This document shows, in pieces, positions 8,645 through 17,712 of a stretch of DNA of 64,000 bases. The position numbers were made by a program, and so were the translations under genes. The notes under the pieces are model-generated. The model searched no databases and had not been told where the DNA came from. It was given only the letters and a program-made list of their open reading frames with translations. Positions within the stretch are counted from its first letter, which is position 1. Every line of letters begins with the position of its first letter. Source of the stretch: Pacificoceanicola sp049341065 (lineage in GTDB: Bacteria; Pseudomonadota; Alphaproteobacteria; Rhodobacterales; Rhodobacteraceae); contig NZ_JBMPIX010000006.1 of assembly GCF_049341065.1 (NCBI RefSeq), positions 1 to 64,000 of the forward strand, given 5' to 3'.

Positions 8645-9852
8645 AAGCCTACAGCTATATCGCCTATACCAGTGCGGGGCGCCGCCGCACCGGCACAATC
8701 GTGGCGGAAACCGAAATCCACGCGACCGAGCAATTGGCCAGCCAGGATCTTTTCGCCTCGGACCTGACCGAGACAAAGCGCGCGACCAGCGGCAACCGTC
8801 GCGCGGTCTTTGCCCGCAAGCTGGTTCCCGACTTGCAGGCGGTCTTTACCCGCCAAATGGCCGTCATGCTGACCGCCGAACTGCCCGTCGATGGCGCGCT
8901 GGAGGCTGTGCGCACTGGTGGCCACCCGGCGCTGGAAGCCGTGGCCGCGCAGGCGCGCGCCGCTTTGCTGGATGGCGCGGCGCTTTCGGATGCGCTGGAA
9001 AACTCGGGCGCGGGCTTTCCCCCCTACTACATCGCGGCCCTGCGTGCGGGCGAAGAGGCGGGCGAGCTAGCTGCAGTCTTCAACGAGTTGGCAGACCACC
9101 TTGAGGATCAGAACACCGGCAAGGCCCAGATCGCAACCGCGCTGATTTATCCGGCCTTCGTGGCCGCCGTGTCGCTGTTGGTCTGCGGCATCCTGATGGT
9201 CAATGTCGCCCCCGAGATCGTCGCAATGTTTGAAATGACCGGGCGCTCTTTGCCGCCGCTGACCGTGTTCGTGATGGGGATTTCCGATGTAATCCGCGCC
9301 AACTGGCCTGTGATCCTTGTCCTGTTGCTGGCTTTGGTGGGCTTTGGCATTGCCGTGCCGCGTGTGCCAACGCTCAAGCGACTGCGTGATCGCGTGGTAC
9401 TTCGCCTGCCAATCTTCGGGCGCCTCGCCCGGCTGTCCGAAGCGGTGCAATACATGCGCACGCTGGCGCTTGTTCTGGGCTCGCGCCATGCGGTGCTCAG
9501 CGCGGTGGACAGTGCCGCAAGCGTGCTGACGATCGAACAGTTCCAGACCGAAGGCCGCGCCGTGGCCACCGCTGTGCGGCAGGGGCAAAGCCTTGCTTCG
9601 GCGCTGGAAGATCTCAGCATCCTGCCCCCGGTTGCGCGGCAGTTGATCGCTGCCGGAGAGGTTTCGGTTCGACTGGCGCGAATGACTGACCGCGCTGCCG
9701 CCCTGACCGAGCACCGCCTGCTGACCGAACGCAAACGCATCGCCACGCTGCTGGAACCGATGCTGATGATGGTGGTGGGCGGGCTGGTTCTGGTAATCGT
9801 TCTGGCGATCCTGCTGCCTGTCTATGACCTGCAGGCAGCTGTCGCGGGCTGA
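8641..9852 (+). CDS. gspF: Type II secretion inner-membrane platform protein GspF
   Basis: GspF is the polytopic membrane protein at the base of the secretion machine and contacts GspE and GspL. The 403-residue product has two copies of the T2SSF domain (for example FTRQMAVMLTAELPVDGALEAV and YMRTLALVLGSRHAVLSAVD). Three membrane segments are seen near residues 166-188, 212-236 and 372-394. The start is GTG, sharing four bases with the gspE stop, so translation is coupled. The next gene runs in the opposite direction 33 bases on, which ends this operon. Confidence 0.93.
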   Translation: MKAYSYIAYTSAGRRRTGTIVAETEIHATEQLASQDLFASDLTETKRATSGNRRAVFARKLVPDLQAVFTRQMAVMLTAELPVDGALEAVRTGGHPALEAVAAQARAALLDGAALSDALENSGAGFPPYYIAALRAGEEAGELAAVFNELADHLEDQNTGKAQIATALIYPAFVAAVSLLVCGILMVNVAPEIVAMFEMTGRSLPPLTVFVMGISDVIRANWPVILVLLLALVGFGIAVPRVPTLKRLRDRVVLRLPIFGRLARLSEAVQYMRTLALVLGSRHAVLSAVDSAASVLTIEQFQTEGRAVATAVRQGQSLASALEDLSILPPVARQLIAAGEVSVRLARMTDRAAALTEHRLLTERKRIATLLEPMLMMVVGGLVLVIVLAILLPVYDLQAAVAG

Positions 9853-9885
9853 AACGATCAAGACGCACCCTGGCGAGTCCCTGGT

Positions 9886-10371
9886 CTATTCTTCAAAACC
9901 CAAAAGCTCGGGCGCGTCGCCCTGCCGTGATATCCAGACACCATCGTCGTCGATCCGCACCACCTCGATGTCATCGGCCAACATGTCACCGGTCCGCACC
10001 AATTGTTCCCCCGTCGGGTGAAAGACCATCGCCCATGTCGCATCGCCCGTCTGCACCATCCCCTTGAGCGCATAGCCCAGAGACCCGAGCGGCGGTTTGG
10101 GCGGCTTTGGCGGCTGCGGTTCGGGCTGCGGCGCCTGGGGCGGCGGGGCGGGCGGTTTCGGGGGCTGTGGCTCGCCAAACAGGGCGGGCCAGTTGCGGGG
10201 CGGCCGCATGGGCGCCTGAGGCGCCTCGCCATCTGCGGCCTCGGGCAAGGTGGCGACACCGATCTTGACCGCGGGCGCATTCAGCTCCGACCACAGCGCA
10301 AACCCCGACTGACCGGCCAAAGCCAGCAAAGCTATCGTCATGATCCAGGCCAGCCAGCGCATGCGCCCCAT
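9886..10371 (-). CDS. gspC: GspC-like protein with a proline-rich linker
   Basis: GspC links the inner-membrane platform to the secretin. The product has one membrane segment (WLAWIMTIALLALAGQSGFAL), then a linker of about 30 residues made almost entirely of P, K, Q and E, then a short HR-like domain, GYALKGMVQTGDATWAMVF ending VRIDDDGVWISR. No PDZ domain is present and the protein is short (161 aa). The frame is open to 10482 and would add a second hydrophobic segment. The ATG at 10371 is preferred because it precedes a normal single anchor and avoids overlap with the lipoprotein gene. It runs against the rest of the gsp genes. Confidence 0.75.
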   Translation of the reverse strand: MGRMRWLAWIMTIALLALAGQSGFALWSELNAPAVKIGVATLPEAADGEAPQAPMRPPRNWPALFGEPQPPKPPAPPPQAPQPEPQPPKPPKPPLGSLGYALKGMVQTGDATWAMVFHPTGEQLVRTGDMLADDIEVVRIDDDGVWISRQGDAPELLGFEE

Positions 10372-10472
10372 CCAATCAACACCCAATCCGGCAGCAGCAT
10401 AGACGCGATACCAGCCAATGGGTATACTGAGCGAATAATACGCAATCAAAACAAGCGTAAAAGAGAGCAGAC

Positions 10473-10985
10473 ATGCAGGCATTCCCTATAGCCCGGGCCG
10501 CGATTGCCGGCTTGGCCCTTGTTTTCATTGGAAGCTGTGACCAGGTTTCCGTTGGCGGGTCCGGTTTCCAGACAAAATACGCCGTCGCGCGCGACGCGCT
10601 GGAAAACGGTCACTATGACCGCGCCAAACGGCAGTACCTTGTGTTGATCAAAGACGCGGGCCCCTTGGCGCCGCGTTTGCAACTGGAATATGCCCACGCA
10701 GAGTTGCGCAGCGGCAACTATTCCGAAGCCGCAAACATTGCCAATTCGCTCGCCCGTTCGCAAACCGGCGAGGCCCGTGCGGCCGCCCTTTCGGTGCAGG
10801 GAACGGCGCAGCACGAGCTGGGTCTTCAGCTTTTGGCGCAAGGCAATAATGCGGCGGGCAAAGAGAACCTCACCGCCGCCCAAAGCGCGCTGGCCGAGGT
10901 GCTCAAGACCAACCCCGATCTTGATCCGATCGGGTCGATGGCCGGTCGGCTTGCCAGCATTAAGGTGCGGCTGGCCGCGCTGTAG
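10473..10985 (+). CDS. TPR-like lipoprotein in the T2SS locus
   Basis: The 170-residue product starts MQAFPIARAAIAGLALVFIG and has the lipobox IGSC with Cys22 as the lipidated residue. The mature part is helical with tetratricopeptide-like pairs (RDALENGHYDRAKRQYLVLI and HAELRSGNYSEAANIANSLA). Family knowledge suggests a periplasm-facing protein-interaction role. Given the neighbours, a pilotin-like helper for the secretin is possible but unproven. The gene is divergent from gspC with 101 bases between the starts and ends one base before the converging Sel1 gene. Confidence 0.75.
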   Translation: MQAFPIARAAIAGLALVFIGSCDQVSVGGSGFQTKYAVARDALENGHYDRAKRQYLVLIKDAGPLAPRLQLEYAHAELRSGNYSEAANIANSLARSQTGEARAAALSVQGTAQHELGLQLLAQGNNAAGKENLTAAQSALAEVLKTNPDLDPIGSMAGRLASIKVRLAAL

Positions 10986-10986
10986 T

Positions 10987-12213
10987 CTATTGCCCGGCGC
11001 GGGCTTCGGCCATCTGCTGCGCCTCAGAGATCTGGCCCGGCGTCATGCGGCTGGCCAGGACCGCGCTCAGGTCCAAAGCCTGCGTGAACCCGGCGGTTCC
11101 GGCCAGCACCAACCACATATAGCCAAGCGCAAAATCCTGCGGCACGGCGCGCCCGTCAAAATACATCAGCCCAAGATTGGCCATGGCCGCGGGATTACCG
11201 GCCTGCGCTGAGGCGCGGAACAGTTGCGCCGCCTGACGCAGCCCCTCCTGCCCCGGCTCCGGGTCCTGCATGATCAGCCAACCCGCCGTGTACATCGCCA
11301 GAGGATCACCCGCCCGGACGCCGTTTTGCAGCCGGGCCATGCCATCGGGACTGGTGTCCGGCGCCGCAAGGCGCGGGTCAAACACCGCGCGCGGCACGCC
11401 GCCATCGCTGTCGATTTCCTGACCGTCGCGGGCCGCAAGGCGGTATAGCTCGGCAGCGCGCTTTTCATCCGTGGCAACGCCAAAACCGTTTTCATACATG
11501 ACCCCAAGGTTGCCCATGGCCACCTTGAGCCCCTTCGCCGCAGCGGCATCAAAAAGCTCGAAGGCGCGGGCATAATCCTGCGGCACGCCCTCACCGCGTA
11601 CATACAGCAGGCCAAGGTTATTCTGCGCCCTTGCATGCCCCTGCTCGGCCGGTCCTTCGTACAGGGCCTTGGCGCGGGAAAAGTCTTGTTCCACCCCGTT
11701 GCCGTTCTGGTACAGCACGCCGAGACTGACCATCGCATCAAGAAGCCCAAGATCAGCAGCTGTTTGGTACAGTTCCGCAGCGCGGGCCGGGTCTGCCACC
11801 CCCTCGGGGCCTTCTTCAAGAACGACGGCCAAATCATAAAGATACTGCGCCTCGCCGGTCTCGGCGGCCTGTTCCAGCCATTGAATGGCGGCCTCGCGGT
11901 TTTGCTCGACGCCAAGGCCGGCATGGAAATACTGACCAAGCCGATTGGCGGACGCCGAATGCCCCTGTTTGGCCGCGCGCGCCAGCCATTCCGCCGCCAG
12001 CGCGTAGTTCTGCAAGACCCCGTCACCATGTTCGACGCGCATGGCCAAGGCATATTGCGCTTCAGGCACGCCTTGATCCGAGGCCGTCTGAAGCTGCGCC
12101 AGATCCGCGCCCGTCCAGCCATTGCCTTGCTGAGCCCAAAGCGCGCCCGGCGCCCCCAGCAGGCAAAAGGACAGGACCCCAACCTGAAAAACCCTGGGAA
12201 GCGCCAGAGTCAT
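10987..12213 (-). CDS. Secreted Sel1-repeat protein A
   Basis: The 408-residue product has a signal peptide (cleavage near GALWAQ-QG) and at least eight Sel1-type repeats of about 36 residues, with motifs such as AQYALAMRVEHGDGVLQNYALAAEWLARAA and NLGLLYVRGEGVPQDYARAFELFDAAA. Sel1 repeats form alpha-solenoids that bind other proteins, so the protein probably acts as a periplasmic scaffold. The ATG overlaps the stop of the upstream Sel1 gene by four bases (ATGA), and the two are thus one operon with coupled translation. Its place between gsp genes suggests a role with the secretion machine or its substrates. Confidence 0.85.
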   Translation of the reverse strand: MTLALPRVFQVGVLSFCLLGAPGALWAQQGNGWTGADLAQLQTASDQGVPEAQYALAMRVEHGDGVLQNYALAAEWLARAAKQGHSASANRLGQYFHAGLGVEQNREAAIQWLEQAAETGEAQYLYDLAVVLEEGPEGVADPARAAELYQTAADLGLLDAMVSLGVLYQNGNGVEQDFSRAKALYEGPAEQGHARAQNNLGLLYVRGEGVPQDYARAFELFDAAAAKGLKVAMGNLGVMYENGFGVATDEKRAAELYRLAARDGQEIDSDGGVPRAVFDPRLAAPDTSPDGMARLQNGVRAGDPLAMYTAGWLIMQDPEPGQEGLRQAAQLFRASAQAGNPAAMANLGLMYFDGRAVPQDFALGYMWLVLAGTAGFTQALDLSAVLASRMTPGQISEAQQMAEARAGQ

Positions 12214-13751
12214 TTGTCCGCCCCGACCGGCGCGCGCGCCTGATCAAAGAAGGTGCGCGCGGCTTTCTGCGCCTCGGCCACCTGTTCGGCGGTCATCAGG
12301 TCAGCGGCGACCTCGCGCATTTCAAGCGCTGCCTGATTGCCCCCGGCGGCCGCGATATTGAGCCATTTGTGCGCCTGAACATAGTCCTGTTCGACACCCT
12401 GCCCTTTGATCAGCAGCAGGCCCAATTGATGCTGGGCATCAGTGTCACCCGCCTCGGCCGCCGTCCGCAAAAGCCCTGCCGCCTCGTCTGCGCTGCCTTC
12501 GTGGCTCAACATCCATTCTGCCATCGCGGTCAGGGCCGGGCGCAGACCTTCGTCCGCCCGCGCCCTGAGCCAGTTCAGCGCCGCTTCATCACCCGCCTCG
12601 GCGGCACTCATGGCCCAAGGGACCGCCCTGTGCGGCGCAAGAAGACCATCCAGCCGGCCTGCTCCGGCCAGTTGGCCCAGCTTCAACGAAGCCTCTTCGC
12701 TGCCCGCCTCGACCGCTCTGCGATACAGGCTGATGGCCTGCTCCATATCCGGGAGCTGCCCTCCGGCGCCTTGCTCCAGCATCTGAGCAAGACCGATCAT
12801 CGCACGCGGCAGCCCGGCGTCCGCGGCCTGCGCGTACAACTGCATGGCCAATGCAGGGTTCGCGGTGGCGCCGGTTGTGCCGGTATAAGCTTCGGCCAGA
12901 TCCGCGAGCGCGGCAGGATTGCCCGTCTCGGCAGCGGCGCGCAACCAGCGCAGCCCTTCTACGGGGTTGGCCGCAATGCCGTCCCCCTTAAGGTACTTGC
13001 GACCCAAAGCCGCCTGCGCTTGCCAAAAGCCCGCCTCGGCCGAGCGCAGCAGCCAGTTTGCGGCCCCGGCCCGATCCTGAGCCATGCCCTGCCCGGTGTC
13101 CAAGGCATAGGCCATGTAATACTGGGCTTCGGCGTGCCCGTTGGAGGCCGCACTTTCCAGCCATTTCACTGCCTTTTCCACGTCCACAGGGCCACCCAGT
13201 CCACGCGAATAGGCTTGGCTGAGTTTGAACATCGCATCGACATGGCCATTTTCAGCAGCCGCAAGCATCCAGGTCAGCATGTCCTCGGGGCTTTGCTCAA
13301 GCCCGGTGCCGTTGCCATAGAGCAGGCCCAGATAGTACTGCGCCTCGGCATTGCCGCGCGCGGCAGCGGTTTTCAGCAATGTTGCCGCGCGTTCGGGGGC
13401 ATAGTCAGGCCCGCCGTCGGCACGCGACAGATACAGCCGCGCCAGCAGGACCGCGGCGTCCAGTTGATTGTCTGCTGCGGCTTGCTCAAGCCAGTCGCGC
13501 GCTGCCATCAGATCCGCAGGACCGCCGCGCCCCTCCAAAAGCACCCGCCCGTAGCGGTATTTGGCAAAGGGAGAGCCTTCGTTTTCGGCCAGCGCCTTGA
13601 GCCCCTCACGCACGGTGACGAAATCGCCCGCAGACCACGCCTCTTCCACCTGCGCCATTGTCAGGCCATCACTTGCGTCCTGAGACACGGCAGGCAAACC
13701 GTACAGCGCCAAAAGGAAACAGACAGGTAAAAGGGATTTGGAAAAGGCCAT
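12210..13751 (-). CDS. Secreted Sel1-repeat protein B
   Basis: The 513-residue product has a signal peptide (cleavage near AVSQ-DA) and around ten Sel1 repeats, for example AEAQYYLGLLYGNGTGLEQSPEDMLTWMLAAAENGHVDAM. It is the first gene of the pair and a paralogue of the next one. Both end with a similar tail: EVAADLMTAEQVAEAQKAAR here and LASRMTPGQISEAQQMAEAR there. This points to a local duplication followed by divergence. It lies 105 bases downstream of gspO on the same strand, so it may be co-transcribed with the prepilin peptidase. Confidence 0.85.
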   Translation of the reverse strand: MAFSKSLLPVCFLLALYGLPAVSQDASDGLTMAQVEEAWSAGDFVTVREGLKALAENEGSPFAKYRYGRVLLEGRGGPADLMAARDWLEQAAADNQLDAAVLLARLYLSRADGGPDYAPERAATLLKTAAARGNAEAQYYLGLLYGNGTGLEQSPEDMLTWMLAAAENGHVDAMFKLSQAYSRGLGGPVDVEKAVKWLESAASNGHAEAQYYMAYALDTGQGMAQDRAGAANWLLRSAEAGFWQAQAALGRKYLKGDGIAANPVEGLRWLRAAAETGNPAALADLAEAYTGTTGATANPALAMQLYAQAADAGLPRAMIGLAQMLEQGAGGQLPDMEQAISLYRRAVEAGSEEASLKLGQLAGAGRLDGLLAPHRAVPWAMSAAEAGDEAALNWLRARADEGLRPALTAMAEWMLSHEGSADEAAGLLRTAAEAGDTDAQHQLGLLLIKGQGVEQDYVQAHKWLNIAAAGGNQAALEMREVAADLMTAEQVAEAQKAARTFFDQARAPVGADK

Positions 13752-13856
13752 GGGACTCTCGGTTATGAAATGGGCGCGCGTGGGGCAAAATCTGCCCCAG
13801 CGATCTGACCCGAGCCTATGGCCTTACTTGAGCAATATCAAACGCAAGATCACGTC

Positions 13857-14630
13857 CTAAGGCAAAGGCACCGCACCTGCCCGCAGCACCCACAGCGCCG
13901 CCCCTGCTAGGCAGAGCGCCGAGCCAAACGGGATGCGCATTGTGCCTGCCGGGGTGCCATTGCCGCGCAGCCCATGCAGGACAACAACCAGCGCCAGTGC
14001 GCCGCCCGACGCCATGAGCACCATGAGCGGCAAATGGATGGGTCCGGCAAAGGCGCCGAGCCCCGCCATCAGTTTGACATCCCCCAGCCCAAGCCCCTCG
14101 CGGCCCCGAAGGGCGCGGTAACCAAATCGCAAAGCCGCAAAGCTGCCACAGCCAAGCGCGGCCCCAAGCAGCGCAGTCTGGCCACCCTGCCCGCCGGGCA
14201 AGAGCGCAGCCGCCATCGCCACAAGAAAAAGTGAGGCTGTCAGGCTGTCAGGCAGGCGCATCCAGATCAGATCGCTGAAGAACAGCGCCAAAAGGGTCCA
14301 AAGGAATAGCGCATCCAGCCAGAGCCCTGCCCCCGTTTTCCCAGCCGCGGCGGCCAAAACCGCCATGCCAAACGCCGTGATTTCGATATACAGGTGCCAT
14401 GGCGCGAAGCTTGCCCCGCAATGACGGCAGCGGCCCTTGGACAAGGCAAAGGACAGGATCGGGATCAAGTCCAGGACGCCCAGCCTTTGACCGCAGCCGC
14501 GGCAGGCCGAACCGCGACGAAAGACATCTTCGTCGCGCGGAAGGCGGTCAACCAGAACGCCCAGAAATGAGCCGACAGCCGGCGCGGTCAGGATCAGGAG
14601 CAAGGCTGACAAACGCGGATCAAAGCTCAT
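13857..14630 (-). CDS. gspO: Prepilin peptidase GspO
   Basis: GspO is the membrane aspartic peptidase that cuts the leader of GspG-K pseudopilins and methylates the new N-terminus. The 257-residue product has the cytoplasmic tetracysteine motif (Cys43, Cys46, Cys68, Cys71) and the two catalytic aspartates, Asp120 in FSDLIWMRLPD and Asp184 in the GLGDVK motif, spread over about eight membrane segments. The gene is divergent from gspG, sharing a 110-base intergenic region. Confidence 0.92.
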   Translation of the reverse strand: MSFDPRLSALLLILTAPAVGSFLGVLVDRLPRDEDVFRRGSACRGCGQRLGVLDLIPILSFALSKGRCRHCGASFAPWHLYIEITAFGMAVLAAAAGKTGAGLWLDALFLWTLLALFFSDLIWMRLPDSLTASLFLVAMAAALLPGGQGGQTALLGAALGCGSFAALRFGYRALRGREGLGLGDVKLMAGLGAFAGPIHLPLMVLMASGGALALVVVLHGLRGNGTPAGTMRIPFGSALCLAGAALWVLRAGAVPLP

Positions 14631-14740
14631 CCACGGCGGTCCCGAATAAGAGCGCAGGCAATCGCCGTTGCAAAGGCGTGAAGAATGGACAAGGGTTGCG
14701 ACGCTCCTCTATCATGCTCTCATTCATACGAAAGCATCCC

Positions 14741-15205
14741 ATGACGACACCAGACCAGTCTTGCACAGCTCATCGCACCAAGCCACAGGACGAAGGGTTT
14801 TCCCTTCTTGAACTGATGGTTGTGGTGGTGATCCTCTCCATTTTGGCGCTGGTGATCGTGCCTCGAGTGATTGACCGCCCGGATCAGGCCCGCGCCGCAC
14901 GGGCGCAGTCGGACATTGCCGCGATTGTCAGTGCGGTCAATCTGTACCGGTTGGACAACTACCGCTATCCAACCGCCGCGCAGGGGCTATCGGCCCTTGT
15001 CACCAAGCCAACCAGCGATCCGGTGCCCGCGAACTGGGCGGCCAACGGGTATATGGACCGGATGCCGGTGGATCCCTGGGGCCAACCTTATCAATATCTC
15101 GAGCCCGGCGTGCACGGAGAATTCGACATCTTCACCTATGGCGCGGACGGGGTTCCGGGCGGCACCGGGCCTGATGCGGACATCGGCTCATGGACGTTGC
15201 AATAA
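14741..15205 (+). CDS. gspG: Major pseudopilin GspG
   Basis: GspG is the main subunit of the pseudopilus that pushes substrates through the secretin. The product has the prepilin cleavage motif DEG-FSLLELMVVVVILSILA, with the conserved Glu5, and the C-terminal pseudopilin features YPTAAQGLSALV, DPWGQPYQY and FDIFTYGADGVPGGTGPDADI, where calcium-binding acidic residues lie. The ATG at 14741 gives 154 residues and ATG 14714 would give 163. The first is preferred on leader length. It heads an operon gspGHIJKLM whose genes mostly overlap. Confidence 0.93.
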   Translation: MTTPDQSCTAHRTKPQDEGFSLLELMVVVVILSILALVIVPRVIDRPDQARAARAQSDIAAIVSAVNLYRLDNYRYPTAAQGLSALVTKPTSDPVPANWAANGYMDRMPVDPWGQPYQYLEPGVHGEFDIFTYGADGVPGGTGPDADIGSWTLQ

Positions 15206-15654
15206 GCGATATACCCCCCGCCCGCGACGCGGGCTTTACCCTGATCGAATTGCTGGTCAGCGTGGCGATCATCTCGGTTCTGGCGGTTGGAGCCAGCCTT
15301 GCGGTTTCGCGCACCACTGATCGCAGCGAAAGCGACATGGCCTTGTTCCAGACCCGCTACGAGACCGCCCGCCAATTGGCGATCACCGGGCAACAAAGCC
15401 GCGGGCTTGAAGTTACACGGGACGGGATGCGCGGCATGATCCGTAATCGCAACGGCTGGCAAGAGGCAGGCCGAATGCAACGTTGGCGCGGGCGCGTCTC
15501 GCTGTCGGCCCGGCCGTCAGACCCATCAGGATCGGCCGCCCCCGAAATCGTCTTTCTGGCAACCGGGCAGACCAATGCCTTTCGCATCGCCTTTGGATCC
15601 TCGGGGCGCTGCGAAAGCGATGGATGGGCGGAGCTGACATGTTCAGGCGGCTGA
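15190..15654 (+). CDS. gspH: Minor pseudopilin GspH
   Basis: The 154-residue product carries the type III signal DAG-FTLIELLVSVAIISVLAVG at residues 13-34, with Glu5 of the mature form, followed by a variable beta-rich domain. GspH joins the tip complex to the pseudopilus shaft. The start lies 16 bases within gspG, so translation is coupled. The C-terminus has two cysteines, in GRCES and ELTCSGG, that may form a disulfide. Confidence 0.88.
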   Translation: MDVAISDIPPARDAGFTLIELLVSVAIISVLAVGASLAVSRTTDRSESDMALFQTRYETARQLAITGQQSRGLEVTRDGMRGMIRNRNGWQEAGRMQRWRGRVSLSARPSDPSGSAAPEIVFLATGQTNAFRIAFGSSGRCESDGWAELTCSGG

Positions 15655-16016
15655 CCCGGCGGAGCGCAACGCGTGGCATGACCCTGATCGAGCTTGCCAT
15701 TGCGATCTTCGTATTGACCATCGGCAGCATTGCCGCCCTGCGCGCCGCCGACCAATCGGCCCGCGTTGTCGGCGGTGAAATGCCCCGGCTTCTGGCTCGC
15801 ATTGCCGCCCGCAACCGCGCAGAAGAGCTGAAAATGCAGGCGCCCAACACCTCGGGGCTGAAGCCGCAAGTCACGCTTGGCGGGCAGGTCTTTACCCTGT
15901 CCACGGTGTCCGAAACCACCGCCGCAGGGCTGGCGCAGACCACCATTACCGCGCGCGCCGAAAGCGGCGAAGGCGCGCAACTGGTGGTCTATCTGCCAAA
16001 GATCAGCCCAAGATGA
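15639..16016 (+). CDS. gspI: Minor pseudopilin GspI
   Basis: The product starts MFRRLTRRSATRG and continues with the pseudopilin core MTLIELAIAIFVLTIGSIAA. GspI nucleates the tip complex together with GspJ and GspK. The ATG at 15639 is preferred over the upstream in-frame opening at 15483 because GGCGGAG precedes it and because the leader then has the usual length. It overlaps gspH by 16 bases. At 125 residues it matches the family. Confidence 0.88.
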   Translation: MFRRLTRRSATRGMTLIELAIAIFVLTIGSIAALRAADQSARVVGGEMPRLLARIAARNRAEELKMQAPNTSGLKPQVTLGGQVFTLSTVSETTAAGLAQTTITARAESGEGAQLVVYLPKISPR

Positions 16017-16663
16017 CCCGGGCCAACAAAGATGCCGGGCTCAGCCTGATCGAACTGGTCATCGCAATGGCGATCTTTGCCTTGGTCGCCATCATGGGCG
16101 CGCAGGCCCTGACCGGAATGCTACGTATGCGTGACGGGGTAACCCAACGGGCCGATCACACCGCCGCGCTGGCCAAAGCCACCAGCCTGCTGCGATCCGA
16201 CCTTTCCGCCGCAGTCCCTATGTTGTTCTATCCGCCGGGCAGTCCCTTTCCTGAGTCTTCAATCCGGTTTCGCGAGGATCGCTTTGGCCTGTCCGTCGGC
16301 GCGCAACCTTCGCTGACCAGCGCCCCCGACGACATTCCGCTGACACGGGTGGAATGGCAGATCCGCGACGGACGTCTGACGCGGCGCGTCTGGCCCGCGC
16401 TTTATCCCGCGCTGGCGTCTTCGCTCAGTCCGGAACAACTCGTCATGGAGGGCGTGCGCGCGCTGCGTCTGCGGACCTACGTGGACGAACAGGGGTGGGT
16501 CGACGGGTTGCAACTGTTGAATTCCGATCCAAACGTCAGCTTCGACGAGGACTCGGGCGCCGCTGGCCCTTCGGCCTATTCCAGCGCGCTTCCCATCGCA
16601 ATTGAAGTTACGGTGGAGACGCAGGTTTACGGTGACATCCCATTGATAGAGAGCTTTCGATGA
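16013..16663 (+). CDS. gspJ: Minor pseudopilin GspJ
   Basis: The 216-residue product has the processing site DAG-LSLIELVIAMAIFALVAIMG, with Glu5 conserved. Its body contains the GspJ-like segments LLRSDLSAAVPMLF and LTRVEWQIRDGRLTRRVWPAL. GspJ belongs to the I-J-K tip complex. It begins in the ATGA that ends gspI and ends in the ATGA that begins gspK, so the three proteins are translated in step. Confidence 0.9.
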   Translation: MTRANKDAGLSLIELVIAMAIFALVAIMGAQALTGMLRMRDGVTQRADHTAALAKATSLLRSDLSAAVPMLFYPPGSPFPESSIRFREDRFGLSVGAQPSLTSAPDDIPLTRVEWQIRDGRLTRRVWPALYPALASSLSPEQLVMEGVRALRLRTYVDEQGWVDGLQLLNSDPNVSFDEDSGAAGPSAYSSALPIAIEVTVETQVYGDIPLIESFR

Positions 16664-17643
16664 AAGGGGATCACGGATTTGTTCTGGTCAATGCGCTGAT
16701 CCTTGTCGCCGCGCTGGCCTCGGTCGCGGCGTTCCTTCTGGCTCGGTCCGAAGCAGGGCAGGCGCGGCTGCAAAGCGGGCTGGGCACGGACCAACTGACC
16801 TTGAACCTCGATGCCTTTGACGCGCTGGCTATGACCATGCTGACTCAGGATACCGGCGCGATCGACCACACTGGGGAGGCCTGGGCCAAACCTCTGCCGC
16901 CCGTCGATCTGGCGCGCGGAAAGGTGACCGGGAAATTGCAAGACCTTCAGGGGCGGTTCAACCTGAACTGGCTGGCCATTCCCGGCAACACTTTGGCGGA
17001 TGAGGCATTCGATATCCTGCTGGCCCGGCTCGGAATTGCGCCCGAAACCGGCACCGCGATGCGTTTGTTTTTGCGCCCCGGCGGCCCTTCGGACCGCAGC
17101 CGTTGGCTACAACTCGATCCCCCGCTTGCGCCTGCTGGGGGGGCGATCCTCGACGTCAGCCAACTGGCCCAGATCCCCGGCATTTCCGAACGCAACCTTG
17201 AACGGCTGGCGCCTTACATCACTGCGCTGACCGGGATGACCCAATTGAACGTCAACACCGCCGATGCCGAGATTCTGGCCGCGTTTTTCCCAGATGTGCC
17301 GCCCGCCGAACTGGCCCGGCTGATCGGCCAGCGCCAACAAGAGCCATTTCCATCGTCCAAGGCTTTCCTGATCGCGGTAGGTCTGGCGGAAGCGGAACAA
17401 GCCCAAAGGCAACCCACCGAAGAGGTCGATGAAGACGGCGAGCCCCAGACTGAGGCTGCGGATGAGGCCGCCATCAGACGCACCGAGGCGCTGGAGGCCA
17501 TGATCTCGGTCGGATCCGAATGGTTCGAGGTGCAGTCCTCGGCGGAATACGAAGGCGTCACAGCGCGCCGCCGGACAATCTTGCAACGCAAGGGTGTGCC
17601 AGCCGTGATCGAGTTGAAATGGCGGCTCAGCTTTCGGTCATGA
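16660..17643 (+). CDS. gspK: Minor pseudopilin GspK
   Basis: GspK caps the pseudopilus tip. The 327-residue product starts with a short leader, KGDHG, then the hydrophobic stretch FVLVNALILVAALASVAAFLL. Position 5 of the mature form is Asn rather than Glu, and the family normally lacks Glu5 too. The large alpha domain includes LNVNTADAEILAAFFPDVPP, a helix-hairpin-helix-like segment typical of GspK. A charged insert (EEVDEDGEPQTEAADEAA) near residue 250 is unusual. Confidence 0.92.
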   Translation: MKGDHGFVLVNALILVAALASVAAFLLARSEAGQARLQSGLGTDQLTLNLDAFDALAMTMLTQDTGAIDHTGEAWAKPLPPVDLARGKVTGKLQDLQGRFNLNWLAIPGNTLADEAFDILLARLGIAPETGTAMRLFLRPGGPSDRSRWLQLDPPLAPAGGAILDVSQLAQIPGISERNLERLAPYITALTGMTQLNVNTADAEILAAFFPDVPPAELARLIGQRQQEPFPSSKAFLIAVGLAEAEQAQRQPTEEVDEDGEPQTEAADEAAIRRTEALEAMISVGSEWFEVQSSAEYEGVTARRRTILQRKGVPAVIELKWRLSFRS

Positions 17644-17712
17644 AACCGTTTGCGCCATTGCACTTGGACGGATGGCCGGTGCATTCTTCTTGTTCAGGAA
17701 TGGGGGACCAAG

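Noticed and set aside
10372..10482. Longer GspC start giving a second hydrophobic segment
   Set aside because: It would overlap the divergent lipoprotein gene and give two anchors where the family has one.
12369..13730. Plus-strand open frame opposite the second Sel1 gene
   Set aside because: The minus strand has a signal peptide and clear Sel1 repeats, while the plus-strand frame has no recognisable domain or start site.
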